DNA of 33,152 bases, taken from JBKHXU01 sp046565865 (lineage in GTDB: Bacteria > Pseudomonadota > Gammaproteobacteria > Acidiferrobacterales > Sulfurifustaceae). How positions within the stretch are numbered: position 1 is the first letter of the stretch; each line of letters starts with the position of its first letter. Below, piece after piece: positions 1 through 7,409 of the stretch. The notes under the pieces are model-generated. The model ran no database searches. It was given only the letters and a program-made list of their open reading frames with translations, and was not told the DNA's origin. The DNA lies in NCBI GenBank assembly GCA_046565865.1, contig JBKHXU010000096.1, positions 1-33,152 of the forward strand, given 5' to 3'. Made by a program: the position numbers and the translations under genes.

Positions 1-30
1 GTCGCGAGCTTCAAGATCAAGAAGGCGTAA
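1..30 (+). CDS. 3' end of a gene, probably the ABC substrate-binding protein (partial)
   Basis: The first ten codons of frame 1 read VASFKIKKA and then TAA, three bases before the permease gene begins. In nitrate/cyanate-type ABC operons the gene before the permease encodes the periplasmic binding protein, so this is probably its last codons. The tail is too short to identify by sequence; the call rests on position alone. Confidence 0.45.
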   Translation, partial: VASFKIKKA

Positions 31-32
31 CC

Positions 33-866
33 ATGACGCAACCGGCGATCAAGGCGGCGCTGCTGTCGGCCGCCCTCCTCGTCGTGCTGCTCGGCGTGTG
101 GCACCTCGCCACCGTGCGCCCGGCAACATCAACCGGCGTCGGCGACGAGTATGCACAGCTCATGGGCAAAGGCACGAAGCAACCCGACGGCATGCCGACA
201 CCGGGCCAGGTCGGCGAGACCGCGTGGCGCCGGCTGGCGGACCCGTTCTACGACAACGGCCCGAACGATAAAGGTATCGGCATCCAGCTTGGGTACTCGC
301 TCGCGCGTGTCGGCTTGGGATTTTTATTCGCCATCCTGCTCGCGATCCCGCTCGGATTTCTTATCGGCATGTCGCCGGTCGTATCCCAGGCGCTCAATCC
401 GTACATCCAAGTGTTGAAGCCGATCTCGCCGCTCGCGTGGATGCCGCTCGCGCTCTACACCATCAAGGACTCCACGATCTCGTCGGTGTTCGTGATATTC
501 ATCTGCGCCGTGTGGCCGATGCTGATCAACACCGCGCACGGCGTGGCGTCGGTCAAGCGCGAGTGGCTCAACGTCGCGCGCGTGCACGAGATCGGCGCGC
601 TGCGCAAGGCCTTCAGCGTGATCCTGCCGGCGGCAGCGCCGACTATCCTCACCGGCATGCGCATCTCCATGGGCATCGCCTGGCTCGTGATCGTCGCCGC
701 CGAGATGCTGGTCGGCGGCACCGGCATCGGCTACTTCGTGTGGAACGAGTGGAATAACCTGTCGCTCACCAACGTGATCTTCGCGATCCTGCTGATCGGC
801 GTGGTCGGCATGCTGCTTGACCTCGCGTTCGCCCGACTGCAACGGGCCGTGACCTACTTGGAGTAA
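33..866 (+). CDS. ABC transporter permease, nitrate/cyanate (NrtB/CynB) type
   Basis: A 277-residue inner-membrane permease. It has one N-terminal hydrophobic helix (about residues 8-27), a polar stretch of about 60 residues, then five or so more membrane segments. The cytoplasmic coupling loop is visible around residues 180-205 (EWLNVARVHEIGALRKAF), the usual contact with the ATPase. The N-terminal spacer followed by a BPD_transp_1 domain is typical of nitrate/sulfonate/taurine-family permeases. The ATPase gene starts two bases after the stop and cyanase follows, so the likely substrate is cyanate (as CynB), although nitrate or nitrite cannot be excluded. Its own binding protein presumably lies just left of the window. 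Confidence 0.9.
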   Translation: MTQPAIKAALLSAALLVVLLGVWHLATVRPATSTGVGDEYAQLMGKGTKQPDGMPTPGQVGETAWRRLADPFYDNGPNDKGIGIQLGYSLARVGLGFLFAILLAIPLGFLIGMSPVVSQALNPYIQVLKPISPLAWMPLALYTIKDSTISSVFVIFICAVWPMLINTAHGVASVKREWLNVARVHEIGALRKAFSVILPAAAPTILTGMRISMGIAWLVIVAAEMLVGGTGIGYFVWNEWNNLSLTNVIFAILLIGVVGMLLDLAFARLQRAVTYLE

Positions 867-868
867 CG

Positions 869-1774
869 GTGACCGACACTTTTCTTAAAGTCGACGATCT
901 CGGCAAGCAGTACCCGGACCGTAGCGGCAAGCCCGGGCCGATGATTTTCCGCGACGTGAACTTCAGCATCGGCAAAGGCGAGTTCGCCTGCATCATCGGC
1001 CATTCGGGCTGCGGCAAGACCACGGTGCTGAACGTACTCGCCGGGCTGGAGCAACCGAGCGATGGCGCCGTGATCATGGATGGCCGCGAGGTCAACGGCC
1101 CCGGCCTCGATCGCGGCGTGATCTTTCAGCATCACGCGCTGATGCCGTGGCTCAGCGTGCACGATAACGTCGCCTTCGCCGTGCGCGCCCGCTGGCCCGA
1201 CTGGAATCGCGCCCAGATCCGCGCCCACTGCCGCGAGTATCTCGACCTGGTCGGGCTCGGCGCGGCGGCGCACAAGCGGCCGGCGGAGCTCTCCGGCGGC
1301 ATGAAACAGCGTGTCGGTATCGCGCGCGCGTTCGCGATTCGGCCGAAGATGTTGCTCATGGACGAACCGTTCGGCGCGCTCGACGCACTCACGCGCGGCG
1401 TGATTCAAGACGAGCTGCTGAAGATCTGCGCCGCCACGCACCAAACCGTGTTCATGATCACACACGACGTGGACGAGGCGATCCTGCTGGCAGACAAAAT
1501 CTTGCTCATGACCAACGGCCCCGAGGCGCGCCTCGCGGAAATCGTCGAGGTCACGCTGCCGCGCAACCGCACGCGCGCCGACATCTTTCATGACCCGCAG
1601 TACTACCGCATTCGCAATCACCTGCTCGACTTTTTGGTCAGTCGCGCCAAGGATTTTCAAGAACGACGCCCCGCCGGCTACGACCCGCGCCACCCGCCGC
1701 TGGTGCGGCCCGGCCTGGACAAGGCGTTACCGGTTTCTAACCATTCACCTGACGCACGAAGGAGCGCACCATGA
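869..1774 (+). CDS. ABC transporter ATP-binding protein, nitrate/cyanate (NrtD/CynD) type
   Basis: A 301-residue cytoplasmic ATPase that powers the preceding permease. Walker A GHSGCGKTT lies at residues 44-52, the signature LSGGM at 141-145 and Walker B MLLMDEP at 161-167. A D-loop (GALDALTR) and switch His (MITHDVDEA) follow. The start is GTG, two bases after the permease stop. The last 45 or so residues are a polar extension outside the ATPase fold. The stop overlaps the cyanase start in ATGA, which implies translational coupling and ties the transporter to cyanate use. The family alone (NrtCD/SsuB/TauB) would not fix the substrate. Confidence 0.92.
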   Translation: MTDTFLKVDDLGKQYPDRSGKPGPMIFRDVNFSIGKGEFACIIGHSGCGKTTVLNVLAGLEQPSDGAVIMDGREVNGPGLDRGVIFQHHALMPWLSVHDNVAFAVRARWPDWNRAQIRAHCREYLDLVGLGAAAHKRPAELSGGMKQRVGIARAFAIRPKMLLMDEPFGALDALTRGVIQDELLKICAATHQTVFMITHDVDEAILLADKILLMTNGPEARLAEIVEVTLPRNRTRADIFHDPQYYRIRNHLLDFLVSRAKDFQERRPAGYDPRHPPLVRPGLDKALPVSNHSPDARRSAP

Positions 1775-2214
1775 ACCGCCTCGATGTCACCGAACAGATC
1801 GTCGCCGCCAAACTCAAGAAGGGTGTCAGATGGGGCGACATCGCGAAAGCCGTCGGCAAGAGCAAAGAGTGGGTCACGGCCGGCTGCCTCGGCCAGATGA
1901 CGTTCACCCAAGAACAGGCCGAGGCGCTGGGCAAGCTCCTGGGGCTTTCGGCCGAGGCGATGCAATCGCTGCAAGTGGTACCGTACAAGGGTTCGCTGCC
2001 GACAACGGTCCCGACCGACCCGCTGATCTACCGGTTCTATGAGTTAGTCAACGTCTACGGTTTGACTCTCAAGGAACTGATCCACGAAGAATTCGGCGAC
2101 GGCATCATGAGCGCCATCGACTTCCACATGGACCTGACGCGCGAACCCGACCCGAATGGCGACCGTGTGAAGATCGTGATGAGCGGGAAGTTTTTGCCGT
2201 ACAAAAACTACTAA
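1771..2214 (+). CDS. cynS: Cyanate hydratase (cyanase)
   Basis: Cyanase converts cyanate and bicarbonate to ammonia and CO2 (through carbamate) in the cytoplasm, detoxifying cyanate and yielding nitrogen. The protein has 147 residues against 156 in E. coli. The three catalytic residues are in place: Arg88, Glu91 and Ser114, matching E. coli Arg96, Glu99 and Ser122 with a constant offset of eight. The N-terminal helical half (about 1-75) and the C-terminal DPLIYRFYELVNVYG and GDGIMSAIDF blocks are canonical. It overlaps the ATPase stop by four bases and is the last gene of the uptake operon. In a sulfur oxidiser cyanate may arise from thiocyanate, but no thiocyanate gene is visible here. Confidence 0.97.
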   Translation: MNRLDVTEQIVAAKLKKGVRWGDIAKAVGKSKEWVTAGCLGQMTFTQEQAEALGKLLGLSAEAMQSLQVVPYKGSLPTTVPTDPLIYRFYELVNVYGLTLKELIHEEFGDGIMSAIDFHMDLTREPDPNGDRVKIVMSGKFLPYKNY

Positions 2215-2303
2215 ACAGGCCGCGCCGCCCTGCCGTTAGGAATGCAGCGAGAAATCCCCTCTGCTTGCGACAACGACAGGCTTCCGTGCCTGCCAATCCT
2301 GGC

Positions 2304-2353
2304 GATACGTACCGGTTTTCGACGTATCCCGCCCCGGCTATCCATGGCCGGGG
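2304..2353. repeat. Two consecutive perfect hairpins in the cynS-yciB gap
   Basis: The 257-base gap after cynS contains two perfect inverted repeats back to back. GATACGT (2304-2310) pairs with ACGTATC (2322-2328), and CCCCGGC (2332-2338) pairs with GCCGGGG (2347-2353). Neither has a T tract, so they are not clear intrinsic terminators. The surrounding text (about 2236-2400) resembles a decayed intergenic dispersed repeat. I see no gene in this gap. Confidence 0.5.
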
Positions 2354-2414
2354 GCGTTCGCGAAGCCTCCGGCTCACCCTTCGCGTTCGCTCGGGACGAC
2401 AACTTCGCGCTCGG

Positions 2415-2444
2415 TTGCCTGCTCGCACACGATGATGCGAAAAT
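2415..2444 (+). promoter_or_regulatory. Weak candidate promoter before yciB
   Basis: TTGCCT (2415-2420) and GAAAAT (2439-2444) are separated by 18 bases and end 27 bases before the yciB start. Both boxes deviate from consensus, so this is tentative. Confidence 0.22.
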
Positions 2445-2471
2445 AGCGGCCCTTTCGCCACACGCCGGCCG

Positions 2472-3050
2472 ATGAAGTTCCTCTACGATCTGTTCCCGCT
2501 GCTATTGTTTTTCGCGGCGTTCAAGCTGTACGACATTTATGTCGCGACCGCGGTCGCCATCGCCGCGTCGTTCGTGCAAGTGGGTGCGTTCTGGTGGCGT
2601 CACCGGCGGTTCGAGACAATCCACCTGGTGACGCTCGGCGTGATCGTCGTCTTCGGTGGACTGACGCTGATCCTGCGCGACGACACCTTTATTAAGTGGA
2701 AGCCGACATTGGTCTATTGGATCTTGGCGGCGCTAGTGCTCGGCAGCCAGGTGGTCGGAAAAAAAACCGCTATCGAGCGCCTGCTCGGCGCACAGATGAC
2801 ATTGCCGCCGCGGGTGTGGGCGCGCCAGAACCTGAGCTGGGGTGTCTTCTTTGTCATCCTCGGCGCACTTAACCTCTACGTCGCGTTTTACTACGCGCCG
2901 GAACTGGATGCGGCGGCGCGCCAGGAGATATGGGTCCAATTCAAGGTCTTCGGCCTGCTGCTTCTGACGCTCGGGTTCGCCGTGCTACAGGCACTGCTCA
3001 TGGCGCGCCATGTTTCGGCGCAGGCGGACAAAGACCAGGGCGCGCGCTGA
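2472..3050 (+). CDS. yciB: Septation/cell-envelope membrane protein YciB (IspZ)
   Basis: A 192-residue protein with about five or six membrane helices. It has the family opening MKFLYDLFPLLLFFAAFKLYDIY and the KPTLVYWILAALVLGSQ and LNLYVAFY blocks of YciB/intracellular septation protein A. In enterobacteria YciB is an inner-membrane protein tied to septation and envelope synthesis; its biochemical role is unclear. Length matches the family (about 180-190). yciI follows after three bases and bolA overlaps yciI, so yciB heads a small housekeeping operon. No strong ribosome-binding site precedes the ATG. Confidence 0.93.
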   Translation: MKFLYDLFPLLLFFAAFKLYDIYVATAVAIAASFVQVGAFWWRHRRFETIHLVTLGVIVVFGGLTLILRDDTFIKWKPTLVYWILAALVLGSQVVGKKTAIERLLGAQMTLPPRVWARQNLSWGVFFVILGALNLYVAFYYAPELDAAARQEIWVQFKVFGLLLLTLGFAVLQALLMARHVSAQADKDQGAR

Positions 3051-3053
3051 CGG

Positions 3054-3353
3054 ATGTACTACCTTATTAAAGGCAGCGATCACCCCGACGCCCTCGCGAA
3101 ACGCCAGGCCGCCCGCCCCGACCATCTCAAGCGCCTGCGCGATCTGCAGGATGACGGTCGCTTGCTGTTAGCGGGCCCGATTCCGGCGATCGACGCCGAA
3201 GATCCGGGCCCGGCCGGCTTCGTCGGCAGCTTGATTATTGCCGAATTCGACTCGCTGGAAGACGCGCGTGCCTGGGCCGATGCCGATCCGTACGTGGCCG
3301 CCGGCGTCTACGCGCAAGTGAGCGTGGAGCCGTTTCGCAAGGTGCTGCCGTGA
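3054..3353 (+). CDS. yciI: YciI family protein
   Basis: A 99-residue single-domain protein of the YciI/YCII family (dimeric alpha-beta barrel, ferredoxin-like). It begins MYYLIKGSDHPDALAKRQAARPDHL..., with the usual RPxHL motif near residues 22-26 and the DADPYVAAGVY segment near 76-86 that lines the conserved His/Asp pocket. The cellular role of YciI is unsettled. It sits three bases after yciB, an association common in gammaproteobacteria, and its TGA overlaps the GTG start of bolA. Confidence 0.92.
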   Translation: MYYLIKGSDHPDALAKRQAARPDHLKRLRDLQDDGRLLLAGPIPAIDAEDPGPAGFVGSLIIAEFDSLEDARAWADADPYVAAGVYAQVSVEPFRKVLP

Positions 3354-3625
3354 GCGCGGACGATCGTATCGCCCGCATCGAGTCGCGCCTGCGCGCGACG
3401 CTTGCGCCCGATTCACTCGACATTATGGATGAAAGCGCCGCCCACGCCGGCCACGAGGGCGCGAAAAGCGGCGGCGGACACTATGCGCTCACCATCGTCT
3501 CACCGCGATTCGCCGGCCAATCGACGCTCGCACGCCATCGGCTGGTGTATCAGGCGCTGGGCGAGATGATGCAGCGCGATATCCACGCGTTACAAATCAC
3601 GGCGCTGACGCCCGACGAACTTTAG
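3350..3625 (+). CDS. bolA: BolA family protein
   Basis: A 91-residue cytoplasmic protein of the BolA family, which partners monothiol glutaredoxins in iron-sulfur and redox handling. Visible features are the N-terminal helix RIARIESRLRATLAPDSLDIMDES, the central GGGHYALTIVSPRFAG strand, and the C-terminal HRLVYQALGEMMQRDIHALQITALTPDE. The His in HRLVYQAL is the conserved family residue (FxGxxxxxRHRxVY type). It starts at GTG inside the yciI stop (GTGA), so the two are probably translationally coupled. Confidence 0.93.
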   Translation: MSADDRIARIESRLRATLAPDSLDIMDESAAHAGHEGAKSGGGHYALTIVSPRFAGQSTLARHRLVYQALGEMMQRDIHALQITALTPDEL

Positions 3626-3650
3626 CGATTTAGACAATACCGAGGACACC

Positions 3651-4487
3651 ATGACCACCACCCCACGCATGCCGTTGCTCGTGCTGTTTCTGATTGCCGC
3701 GGTCGGACTGGCCGCGTGCCAACAGCAGGCGACCGACGACAGCCCGGTGCTCGCCACCGTCAACGGCGAAAAAATCACCGAAAAGGATTACCAGCACTAT
3801 TTACAACTGCGCCAGACGCGGCAGGAGCCGATCGCCGACAAGGACAAGGAACGCAAGATTGTGCTCGACGAGATGATCGACCGGGTGCTGTTGAGCCAGC
3901 GCGCGGTGGAGCAAAAACTGGATCAGGACCCGGAGGTGTATTACCTGCTCAAGCGCCTGCGCGAGAACGTGCTGGTGCAGGCGGCGATCCGCAACATGTT
4001 GAAGGAAGGCCCGGTCTCCGACGACGAGCTTAAGGCGCGCTTTGAGAAGGAAGCCGCCGACACGCACAAGACCGAGTACCAGGTGCGCCACGTGCTGCTC
4101 AAGACCGAGGACGAAGCCAAGGAGGTCATCAAGCAGCTCAAGGGCGGCGCCAACTTCGCCACCGTCGCCAAGCAGAGGTCTATCGACGTGCAGTCGGGCA
4201 AGAAGGGCGGCAACCTCGGCTGGATCAACCAGGGCATGGTGGTGCCGGAATTCTTCGAGGCCGTGACGCAACTACCGAAGGGCGCGATATCGCTGGAGCC
4301 GGTGAAGTCCGATTTCGGCTGGCACGTGATCAAGGTCGAAGACACGCGCGCCGCGAAGATTCCGACGTTCGAACAGTTCATGGCGGACAAGCAGACCAAG
4401 GCCAACTTCTATCGGCGCATTCAGGACGAACGTATCGAGACGATGGTCAAGGACCTGCGCAAGAACGCCAAGATCGAAATCAAGTAG
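3651..4487 (+). CDS. Parvulin-type peptidyl-prolyl isomerase lipoprotein (PpiC/SurA-like)
   Basis: A 278-residue periplasmic folding factor, anchored as a lipoprotein. The signal peptide ends in the lipobox GLAAC with Cys23. A SurA-type N-terminal chaperone region (about 30-140: VATVNGEKIT..., many charged helices) is followed by a PpiC rotamase domain (about 142-235). Visible rotamase motifs are YQVRHVLLKTE, FATVAKQRSIDVQSGKKGGNLGW and FGWHVIKVED. A C-terminal basic helix closes the protein. A GAGG ribosome-binding site precedes ATG. It follows bolA by 25 bases and probably belongs to the same operon. It is shorter than SurA (about 430) and has one rotamase domain, closer to PrsA/EpsD-like proteins. 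Confidence 0.88.
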   Translation: MTTTPRMPLLVLFLIAAVGLAACQQQATDDSPVLATVNGEKITEKDYQHYLQLRQTRQEPIADKDKERKIVLDEMIDRVLLSQRAVEQKLDQDPEVYYLLKRLRENVLVQAAIRNMLKEGPVSDDELKARFEKEAADTHKTEYQVRHVLLKTEDEAKEVIKQLKGGANFATVAKQRSIDVQSGKKGGNLGWINQGMVVPEFFEAVTQLPKGAISLEPVKSDFGWHVIKVEDTRAAKIPTFEQFMADKQTKANFYRRIQDERIETMVKDLRKNAKIEIK

Positions 4488-4510
4488 TCGCCGCCCGCAC
4501 GGACCGCGCC

Positions 4511-5539
4511 ATGCCACATTGGGTTTCGACGGCGCCGCGAGCGGCCGCGGCGCTGTGCGCGGCGTTGGTCCTCGGCGTCACGGCGCGTGCGGGCGAGCCG
4601 CATCTACCGCTCAACGCCACGCGCGTGCCGCTGGCCGAGACCGTCGATGTCGGCGACCGCATCGAGCGCATCCGTTTCCTCGGCATGCTGCTGATACCGG
4701 CGACCACGGTGAACGGCTTGCGCTTCTCGCAACTCTCCGACCTCGCGTGGGACGACGACGCGGGTCTGCTGTACGCCATCTCCGACAAAGGCGCGTTGTT
4801 TCACCTGCGGCCGCTGTTCGACGGCAACACGCTGGTCGATATACGGCTCGTGCGCGCCCTGCCACTGCGCGAGCTGCATTCGGATCAGCCGCTGCGCGGC
4901 CGCCGCGCCGACACCGAAGGCATGGACATCCTGCACGGACGCAATCGCCGGCCGCAGGACACCGAGCTCATCATCAGCTTCGAGCGCCTTCCGCGCATCT
5001 GGCGTTATCGGCCCGACGGTCGGGCGCTGGCGGAGCTGCCACTACCGGCGCCGCTCGACGACGTCCGCGCCTACGACAACGGCAATCGCATGCTGGAGGC
5101 GATGTGCATCGACGACAGCTTCGGTCCGCTCACGATGCCCGAGGCACCGCTGCGCAAGGAACAACGCGGCCACAACCGCATTTTCAGTCTCGGCGGCAAG
5201 TCGTGGCTGTACCCGGTGGAGAATTCAAACCGCGTCGTCGGCATGGCGTGCCTCGGCGATGGCGACGTGATCGTGCTCGAACGCGATTACGGCCGGCTGC
5301 TCTGGCGCGCGTCGACCGCGCTCAAGCGCGTACGGCTATCGGCGGCCAACGCGGGGGCGGTGGTGACGCCCGAGCGCCTGGTAACACTCGATACCACGCA
5401 AGGTTTTCAGATCGACAACTTCGAGGGCATCACGCCGCACCACGGCAATCGCTTCTTCCTCATCAGCGACAACAACGATCTGTTCGTGCAGCGCACGCTG
5501 CTGCTTTATATCGAACTGCTGCGCGATCCGGTACCTTAG
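4511..5539 (+). CDS. Esterase-like/phytase-like beta-propeller protein (exported)
   Basis: A 342-residue protein with an N-terminal signal peptide (cleavage probably after ARA, near residue 27). The rest resembles the 'esterase-like activity of phytase' family (PF13449 type). Diagnostic stretches are LSDLAWDDDAGLLYAISDKG near residues 76-95, DTEGMDI near 135-141, FEGITPHHGNRFFLISDNND near the C-terminus, and several propeller-like strands. The substrate is unknown; these proteins are poorly characterised and the name should not be read as proof of phytase activity. It follows the isomerase by 23 bases. Its stop overlaps by three bases the stop of the convergent membrane-protein gene. Confidence 0.82.
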   Translation: MPHWVSTAPRAAAALCAALVLGVTARAGEPHLPLNATRVPLAETVDVGDRIERIRFLGMLLIPATTVNGLRFSQLSDLAWDDDAGLLYAISDKGALFHLRPLFDGNTLVDIRLVRALPLRELHSDQPLRGRRADTEGMDILHGRNRRPQDTELIISFERLPRIWRYRPDGRALAELPLPAPLDDVRAYDNGNRMLEAMCIDDSFGPLTMPEAPLRKEQRGHNRIFSLGGKSWLYPVENSNRVVGMACLGDGDVIVLERDYGRLLWRASTALKRVRLSAANAGAVVTPERLVTLDTTQGFQIDNFEGITPHHGNRFFLISDNNDLFVQRTLLLYIELLRDPVP

Positions 5540-6183
5540 TGCTGCCTGCGCTCGACCGGGCGGATGAGCAATCCGCTGGTCGATACCCGCACCTCCAGCC
5601 GTTGCGGCCGGTCGGCCGGCACGAACGTCGCCGAACCGTATTCGGCATCGAGCAGCGGCGCGAGCGCGCCGTAGCGCTGGCGCAGCGCGAACAAATCCAT
5701 CGGCTTCTCCTGCGCCAATCCGTACACCGTGCGTGGCGCGGCGCGCTCATCGCCTAACTCGCGATAGCGGCCGGTGACGCGATCGAGTTCGTAGGCCGTG
5801 TGCAAGCCAAGCACGTTCGCGAACGGTTTCCATTTGAGGATATGGGCGTCGATGTAAAACTCGTCGCCGGCGAGTTGAAATTCCTTGGTCGTTCCCTGCG
5901 GCGTTTGCACGCGCACGCGAAAGCGCTTCGGGCCCTCCGGCCATACCTCGACTGTGGCCGCCACGGTCTCGTGCGTCAGCGCCTGATACCCGCGGGTGGC
6001 GAGCGCCAACGTCCCGAGCGCTGCCGCAAGCGCGAGCAGCACCAACGCGGTCGCGAGCGTGCCGGTCAGTTTCAGCAGCCGCGCGTGGCGCAGCGCGCCG
6101 AATGCGCTCCACAAGAATGCGAGCGCGAACAACGCCAGCGCCAGCGCAATCCAACTTGTCGCCGACCACACGGTTGCTGTCAT
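5536..6183 (-). CDS. Inner-membrane protein of unknown function (often labelled cation/multidrug efflux pump)
   Basis: A 215-residue protein with two N-terminal membrane helices (about 8-27 and 36-58). A soluble domain follows, containing WKPFANVLGLHTAYELDRVTGRY and the conserved-looking ERAAPRTVYGL and YGSATFVP stretches. I recognise the pattern from proteins in pseudomonads annotated loosely as cation/multidrug efflux pumps, but two helices make a transport role doubtful. I chose the ATG at 6183 because it forms an ATGA overlap with the upstream small gene; a longer frame reaching 6348 would swallow that gene. It is the last gene of the five-gene minus-strand run. Confidence 0.78.
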   Translation of the reverse strand: MTATVWSATSWIALALALFALAFLWSAFGALRHARLLKLTGTLATALVLLALAAALGTLALATRGYQALTHETVAATVEVWPEGPKRFRVRVQTPQGTTKEFQLAGDEFYIDAHILKWKPFANVLGLHTAYELDRVTGRYRELGDERAAPRTVYGLAQEKPMDLFALRQRYGALAPLLDAEYGSATFVPADRPQRLEVRVSTSGLLIRPVERRQH

Positions 6184-6380
6184 GGTTTCGCACTCCGCTT
6201 GTACGCTGTGCGCACCAACGCGGCGAGATCCAGTGTCTGGATCGCGCCGATCGCTGCCTCTAACGCGCCTTCGCTGCACACACCGCTCTGCGCGGCGTCG
6301 GCGTAGCCGCAGCGGGCTGCCGCGATGCACGCCTGTTGCACCGCGCACGCGACTTGCATCAATTCGGGCTCCGCACTCAT
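6180..6380 (-). CDS. Small conserved-looking hypothetical protein, 66 residues
   Basis: A 66-residue protein overlapping its neighbours by four bases (ATGA) on both sides, which supports it as a real, coupled gene. It is helical and Ala-rich with three cysteines (residues 12, 18 and 24 of MSAEPELMQVACAVQQACIA... and onward, plus one near 35). The C-terminal half is EGALEAAIGAIQTLDLAALVRT. There is no signal peptide. I do not recognise a named family. The regular cysteines could bind metal or be incidental. It sits between the YhdH-like reductase and the membrane protein. Confidence 0.7.
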   Translation of the reverse strand: MSAEPELMQVACAVQQACIAAARCGYADAAQSGVCSEGALEAAIGAIQTLDLAALVRTAYKRSAKP

Positions 6381-7390
6381 GAGTGCGTCGCGGGCGCCGG
6401 CAATGTTACCAGTACCCGCCCACGCGATTTGCCAGCTAACATGTTGCCGATCTCCGATTCCAAGTTATCGAGCGTGCACTCGCGTGTCAGCTCGTCGAGG
6501 TGTCGCGGCTTCCATTCGCCGGCGAGCTTACTCCATATCTGTCGACGTAGTGCCATGGGCGTCGCCGCTGAATCCACGCCGAGCAACGCCACGCCGCGCA
6601 GAATGAAAGGATAGACCGTGGTGCTGAACGTGGGAGCATCGACCATGCCGCAGGTAGTCACCGCACCGCGCGGCGCCACCGCACGCAGCACCGCCGCCAA
6701 CGTCTCGCCGCCGACGGTATCGACCACGCCGGCCCAGCGTGCGGCAAGCAGCGGTTTGTCCGGGTTCGCCTTGAGTGTGTCGCGCGCAGTAACGTCGCGC
6801 GCACCGAGGCGCAGCAAAAATTCGCGCTCGTGCGGCTTGCCGGTGGCCGCGATCACGTTGTAGCCGGCGCGCGCCAGTATCGACACCGCCAGGCTGCCGA
6901 CGCCGCCGGTGGCGCCGGTCACCAACACCTCGCCGGCGTCCGGGCCGATGCCGAGCTGCTGCAATCGGGTCAACGACAACGCCGCGGTAAAGCCCGCGGT
7001 ACCGAGCATCATCGCCTCGCGCAGCGTCAGTCCATCCGGCCGCGGCACGACCCAGTCGGCCGGCACGCGGATGTACTGAGCGAGGCCACCGGGCGTATTC
7101 ATGCCCAGATCGTAACCGGTGACGATCACTTCGCTGCCCGCTGCGAACGCACGACTCGCGCTCTCCACCACCGCACCGGCGGCGTCGATGCCGGGCGTAT
7201 GCGGATAGCGGCGGGTGATGCCGCGATGGCCGGTGGCCGAGAGCGCGTCTTTATAGTTTAGCGATGAGTACCGCACGCGGATCAAGGTATCGCCCGGCGG
7301 CAGATCGTCGATCGCGCGCTCCTCGACCGCGCGCGTCACGCCGCCCGCGCGCGCTTCGCGTACAACCAGGGCTTTGAAGCGCGCGCTCAC
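6377..7390 (-). CDS. Zinc-less medium-chain oxidoreductase, YhdH/AcuI (acryloyl-CoA reductase) family
   Basis: A 337-residue cytoplasmic NADPH-dependent reductase. The GroES-like half has IRVRYSSLNYKDALSATG and HTPGIDAAGAV. The nucleotide-binding half has GATGGVGSLAVSILARAGY (a Rossmann GxxGxxG variant) and IAATGKPHEREFLLRLGA, typical of YhdH/AcuI, which reduces acryloyl-CoA. It lacks the Cys/His zinc ligands of alcohol dehydrogenases. The start is GTG at 7390, just before SARFKALVV; the open frame to 7585 runs into the DUF2235 gene and is not supported. It is 19 bases from the DUF2235 stop and overlaps the next gene by four. Confidence 0.9.
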   Translation of the reverse strand: MSARFKALVVREARAGGVTRAVEERAIDDLPPGDTLIRVRYSSLNYKDALSATGHRGITRRYPHTPGIDAAGAVVESASRAFAAGSEVIVTGYDLGMNTPGGLAQYIRVPADWVVPRPDGLTLREAMMLGTAGFTAALSLTRLQQLGIGPDAGEVLVTGATGGVGSLAVSILARAGYNVIAATGKPHEREFLLRLGARDVTARDTLKANPDKPLLAARWAGVVDTVGGETLAAVLRAVAPRGAVTTCGMVDAPTFSTTVYPFILRGVALLGVDSAATPMALRRQIWSKLAGEWKPRHLDELTRECTLDNLESEIGNMLAGKSRGRVLVTLPAPATHS

Positions 7391-7409
7391 CGGGCCGCGA
7401 CCGGTGCAC

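Noticed and set aside
4519..5757. A 412-residue frame overlapping the phytase-like gene in another frame
   Set aside because: Arg/Ala-rich, out-of-frame reading that runs into the convergent gene; the 342-residue frame has a signal peptide and family motifs.
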